Shown one piece after another: positions 5,109 through 7,387 of a DNA stretch of 7,387 nt; position 1 is the first letter of the stretch; each line of letters starts with the position of its first letter. Position numbers and translations under genes: made by a program. The notes beneath the pieces were generated by a model, which saw nothing but the letters and a program-made list of their open reading frames with translations, made no database searches and had not been told where the DNA came from. Origin of the DNA: an uncultured Dermabacteraceae bacterium (GTDB taxonomy: Bacteria > Actinomycetota > Actinomycetes > Actinomycetales > Dermabacteraceae); contig CAMILZ010000036.1 in NCBI GenBank assembly GCA_946223075.1, positions 1 through 7,387 of the forward strand, written 5' to 3'.

Positions 5109-6170
5109 TTAGAGGGCCCATGGGTCGTTGGTGCGAAGCGTGTCGTTGAGGCGCCGAAAGCTCGCGAGCCGCGCGGGGCCGGCGCTGCCGGCGTGCCCGT
5201 CGGCGACGAGGGCGTCAAGCGCACAGCCCTCGTCGGCTGAGGCGTGGGTGCAGCCGCGCGGGCATTCCTCCATGAGTGGCGTGAGGTCGTCGAAGGCCGA
5301 TTCGAGTTCTTCGGGGCTCACGTGGCAGAGGCCGAAAGAGCGCACGCCGGGCGTGTCGATGACCCAGCCGTCATTCTCGGTCAGGCGCAGCGCGAGGGCC
5401 GAGCTTGACGTGTGGCGCCCTCGCCCCGTCACGGCGTTGACGTGGCCCGTCGCGCGGTCGGTCCCCGGCACGAGCGCGTTGATGAGCGTCGACTTCCCCA
5501 CGCCGGAGTGGCCCACGAGCACGCTCAGGTGCCCGGTAAGGCGCTCGCGAAGCGCCTCGATGCCGGCGATGGTGCCGTCGGAATTCATGTGTGTGGTGAG
5601 GTGCTCGACCCCGAGCGGAGCGTACTTCTCGAGGAATGCGCGTGGATCGGCGAGGTCGGCCTTCGTGAGGCACAGCAGGGGAGTGATGCCCGCGACGTAG
5701 GCGGCGACGAGGCAGCGATCGATCATGCCGCCGCGAGGTTCGGGGTTCGCGAGGGCCGTGACGATCACGAGGGTGTCGGCGTTTGCGACGAGGGGACGTT
5801 CGGAGGCGTCGTCGTCATCGGCGCTTCGGCGCAGGAAGCTCGTGCGTTCTTCGATGTCGACGATGCGGGCGATCGTGTCGGTGCGGCCCGAGGTGTCGCC
5901 CGTGAGGCGCACGAGGTCGCCGGGGACGATCGGCGTGCGCCCGAGGGCTCGTGCGCGCATAGCAGTCACGGCGCGTTCATTCTCGGTGCCTTCTTCGGCG
6001 ATCGTGCGCCAGCGGCCTCGATCGACGCCGACGACGCGCGCGGTGATCGCATCTTTATAACTGGGGCGCTCCTTCGTTCGCGGGCGTGAGCCGTGCCGGT
6101 TCGGGCGCGTGCGCACCGAGGACTCATCGAAATCCGCGTAATTCGCGAGGTTTCCCGCGCGCCTCACCAT
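5109..6170 (-). CDS. rsgA: Ribosome small subunit maturation GTPase RsgA
   Basis: 353-residue circularly permuted GTPase that acts late in 30S subunit assembly; GTP hydrolysis is stimulated by the 30S subunit. The order visible is an N-terminal OB-fold (about 40-120; VVGVDRGRW, VPGDLV), then G4 LTKAD (168-172), G1 GHSGVGKST (220-228), the G2 region GRGRHTSS (249-256) and G3 DTPG (272-275), which is the hallmark G4-G1-G2-G3 order. A C-terminal zinc site follows: C303, C307, H309, C316. The Cys-x3-Cys spacing is one shorter than the usual x4, a form I recall as common in actinobacteria. The N-terminal 38 residues are basic and poorly conserved. The start at ATG 6170 gives an ATGGTGA overlap with the aroA stop and avoids a 49-bp overlap from the earlier frame start at 6212. 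The Shine-Dalgarno is weak (GGGGAA, 3 nt away), so translation is probably coupled to aroA. Confidence 0.94.
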   Translation of the reverse strand: MVRRAGNLANYADFDESSVRTRPNRHGSRPRTKERPSYKDAITARVVGVDRGRWRTIAEEGTENERAVTAMRARALGRTPIVPGDLVRLTGDTSGRTDTIARIVDIEERTSFLRRSADDDDASERPLVANADTLVIVTALANPEPRGGMIDRCLVAAYVAGITPLLCLTKADLADPRAFLEKYAPLGVEHLTTHMNSDGTIAGIEALRERLTGHLSVLVGHSGVGKSTLINALVPGTDRATGHVNAVTGRGRHTSSSALALRLTENDGWVIDTPGVRSFGLCHVSPEELESAFDDLTPLMEECPRGCTHASADEGCALDALVADGHAGSAGPARLASFRRLNDTLRTNDPWAL

Positions 6171-7387
6171 GTGTTCCCCGCAGGGCTTTGCGTGTGGAGC
6201 ATCGAGGTCCACATCCCCACGAAATCAGGGAGGGTTTTGCTCGTCGTGTGGACGTTCATGACTCGCACGCCGGGAACCCGCAGGCCGATGATCGCGCCCG
6301 TGGTGGCCATGCGGTGGTCCTCGTAGCTTTCGAACACCGTTCCCTTGAGAGGGCCGGGAGTAATCTCGAGGAAATCCTCGCCCTCGTGAACCCTCGCGCC
6401 GAGCTTCGTGAGCTCGACGGCGAGCGCGTGCACGCGGTCGGTTTCGTGGCCGCGCAAGTGCCCGATTCCGCCGAGGCGGCTCGGGGTGTCAGCGAGCGCG
6501 GCGAGCGCGGCGATTGTGGGGGTGAGTTCTCCGACGGCTGCGAGGTCGACATCGATGCCGCGAAGGGGGCCGGTGCCCGAGAACTCGACGTCGGGGCCGA
6601 TGCGCTCGACCTTCGCTCCCATGAGGGGGAGGATACGCCGGAACTCATCGCCGGGCTGCGTGGTGTGCTCGGGCCAATTTTCGATCGAGACGGTGCCGCC
6701 TGCCACGATGGCCGCGGCGATGAAGGGACCCGCGTTTGAGAGGTCGGGTTCGACCACGACCGGTTCGGGGAGGCGAAGCTCGCCTGGCGTCACGGTCCAC
6801 TCGTGGTGCCCCTCGTTGATCCCGTGCCTCGCCTCGATTCCGCACTCGCGAAGGAGTGCGAGCGTCATCTCGATGTGGGGGAGCGAGGGGAGTTTCTCGC
6901 CGACGTGGCGGATGGTGAGGGGCGAATCCGCGCGGACGGCTGCGAGGAGAAGCGCCGAGACGAACTGGCTCGAACCGCTCGCGTCGATCGATACCGTGCC
7001 GCCCGGCAGTCCGTCGCCGCGCACCGTGAAGGGCAGGAAGCCTTCCTCGCCGTGGCACGTGACTTCGACGCCCTGCTGGCGAAGCGCGTCAATGAGGGCG
7101 GCCATGGGGCGCACGAGCGCGCCCTTATCGCCCGTGAACGTGACGGCATTGCCCGTGAGGGCGGCAAGAGGCGGCACGAACCTCATGACCGTTCCGGCGA
7201 GGCCGCAGTGAATCTCGAAAGGGTCGAGGAGATCCTCACCCGCACCTTTCTCATGCGGAGGTGCGAGGGGAGTGACGGCGAGGGTGCCGCCCTTCGCGCT
7301 CACGCTCCCGCCAAGTGCGCCGAGCGCGTCGATCATGAGGCGAGAGTCCCTCGACGAAAGAGCCCCCACGAGAGCGGTGGGCGTGCT
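6164..7387 (-). CDS. aroA: 3-phosphoshikimate 1-carboxyvinyltransferase (EPSP synthase), 5' partial
   Basis: EPSP synthase of the shikimate pathway joins phosphoenolpyruvate to shikimate 3-phosphate. 407 residues are visible; the frame is open to the window edge (first visible residues STPTALVGALSSRD). Roughly the first 35-45 residues, including the PGSKSxTNR motif, are missing, so the GTG at 7369 is not a real start. Visible signatures are CGLAGTVMRF (61-70), corresponding to NAGTAMRP of the E. coli enzyme with Gly96 and Thr97 equivalents kept, RPM (93-95), SSQF (139-142), EPDLSNAGPF, GELTP, LRGHETDR, and DHRMA near the C-terminus with TSKTLPDF behind it. The pattern agrees with actinobacterial AroA as I recall it from M. 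tuberculosis. All visible active-site motifs are intact. It is the first gene seen of the aroA-rsgA-hisN operon, and its stop overlaps the rsgA start by 7 bp. Confidence 0.95.
   Translation of the reverse strand, partial: STPTALVGALSSRDSRLMIDALGALGGSVSAKGGTLAVTPLAPPHEKGAGEDLLDPFEIHCGLAGTVMRFVPPLAALTGNAVTFTGDKGALVRPMAALIDALRQQGVEVTCHGEEGFLPFTVRGDGLPGGTVSIDASGSSQFVSALLLAAVRADSPLTIRHVGEKLPSLPHIEMTLALLRECGIEARHGINEGHHEWTVTPGELRLPEPVVVEPDLSNAGPFIAAAIVAGGTVSIENWPEHTTQPGDEFRRILPLMGAKVERIGPDVEFSGTGPLRGIDVDLAAVGELTPTIAALAALADTPSRLGGIGHLRGHETDRVHALAVELTKLGARVHEGEDFLEITPGPLKGTVFESYEDHRMATTGAIIGLRVPGVRVMNVHTTSKTLPDFVGMWTSMLHTQSPAGNTW

Noticed and set aside
5412..6739. Long + strand frames opposite rsgA and aroA
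   Set aside because: Shadows of two clearly identified genes; compositionally biased and without motifs.

Overview
This window reads as chromosomal DNA of a high-G+C Gram-positive bacterium (Actinomycetota). The reasons are the strong G/C bias at third codon positions, GTG starts, a Tat-like lipoprotein signal, a PPi-type phosphofructokinase of the kind known from propionibacteria, and the gene run aroA-rsgA-hisN, which is a familiar actinobacterial order. I cannot fix the genus from sequence alone.

Layout. Bases 1-448 hold no gene I can support. They contain a strong rho-independent terminator (72-111) that must serve something left of the window, a competing small hairpin, a cluster of AGGGTGGA-type inverted and direct repeats, and a 13-bp direct repeat upstream of the first gene. 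Bases 449-2104 (+) encode a lipid-anchored polysaccharide deacetylase (NodB fold) with an extra N-terminal domain. It converges, with 4 bp between stop codons, on a minus-strand calpain-family cysteine peptidase (2109-2951). Upstream of that on the minus strand lies a pyrophosphate-dependent 6-phosphofructokinase (2968-4188), whose terminator hairpin falls inside the first codons of the peptidase frame. Further upstream on the same strand are hisN (4287-5078), rsgA (5109-6170) and aroA (6164 to beyond the window edge). These three are packed as one operon, with a 7-bp aroA/rsgA overlap and a 30-bp rsgA/hisN gap.

How the genes fit together. aroA (shikimate pathway), hisN (last phosphatase of histidine synthesis) and rsgA (30S subunit maturation GTPase) form a housekeeping growth operon. 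The phosphofructokinase appears to be a separate unit, with a plausible promoter in the 98-bp gap after hisN. The deacetylase is an envelope enzyme acting outside the membrane. The calpain-like peptidase is the least ordinary gene: it has a full Cys-His-Asn triad, no visible secretion signal and no calcium-binding domain. I did not find a multi-gene defence or otherwise clearly novel system. The points most worth a second look are the peptidase, its terminator-containing leader, its internal perfect hairpin, and the repeat-rich 5' region.
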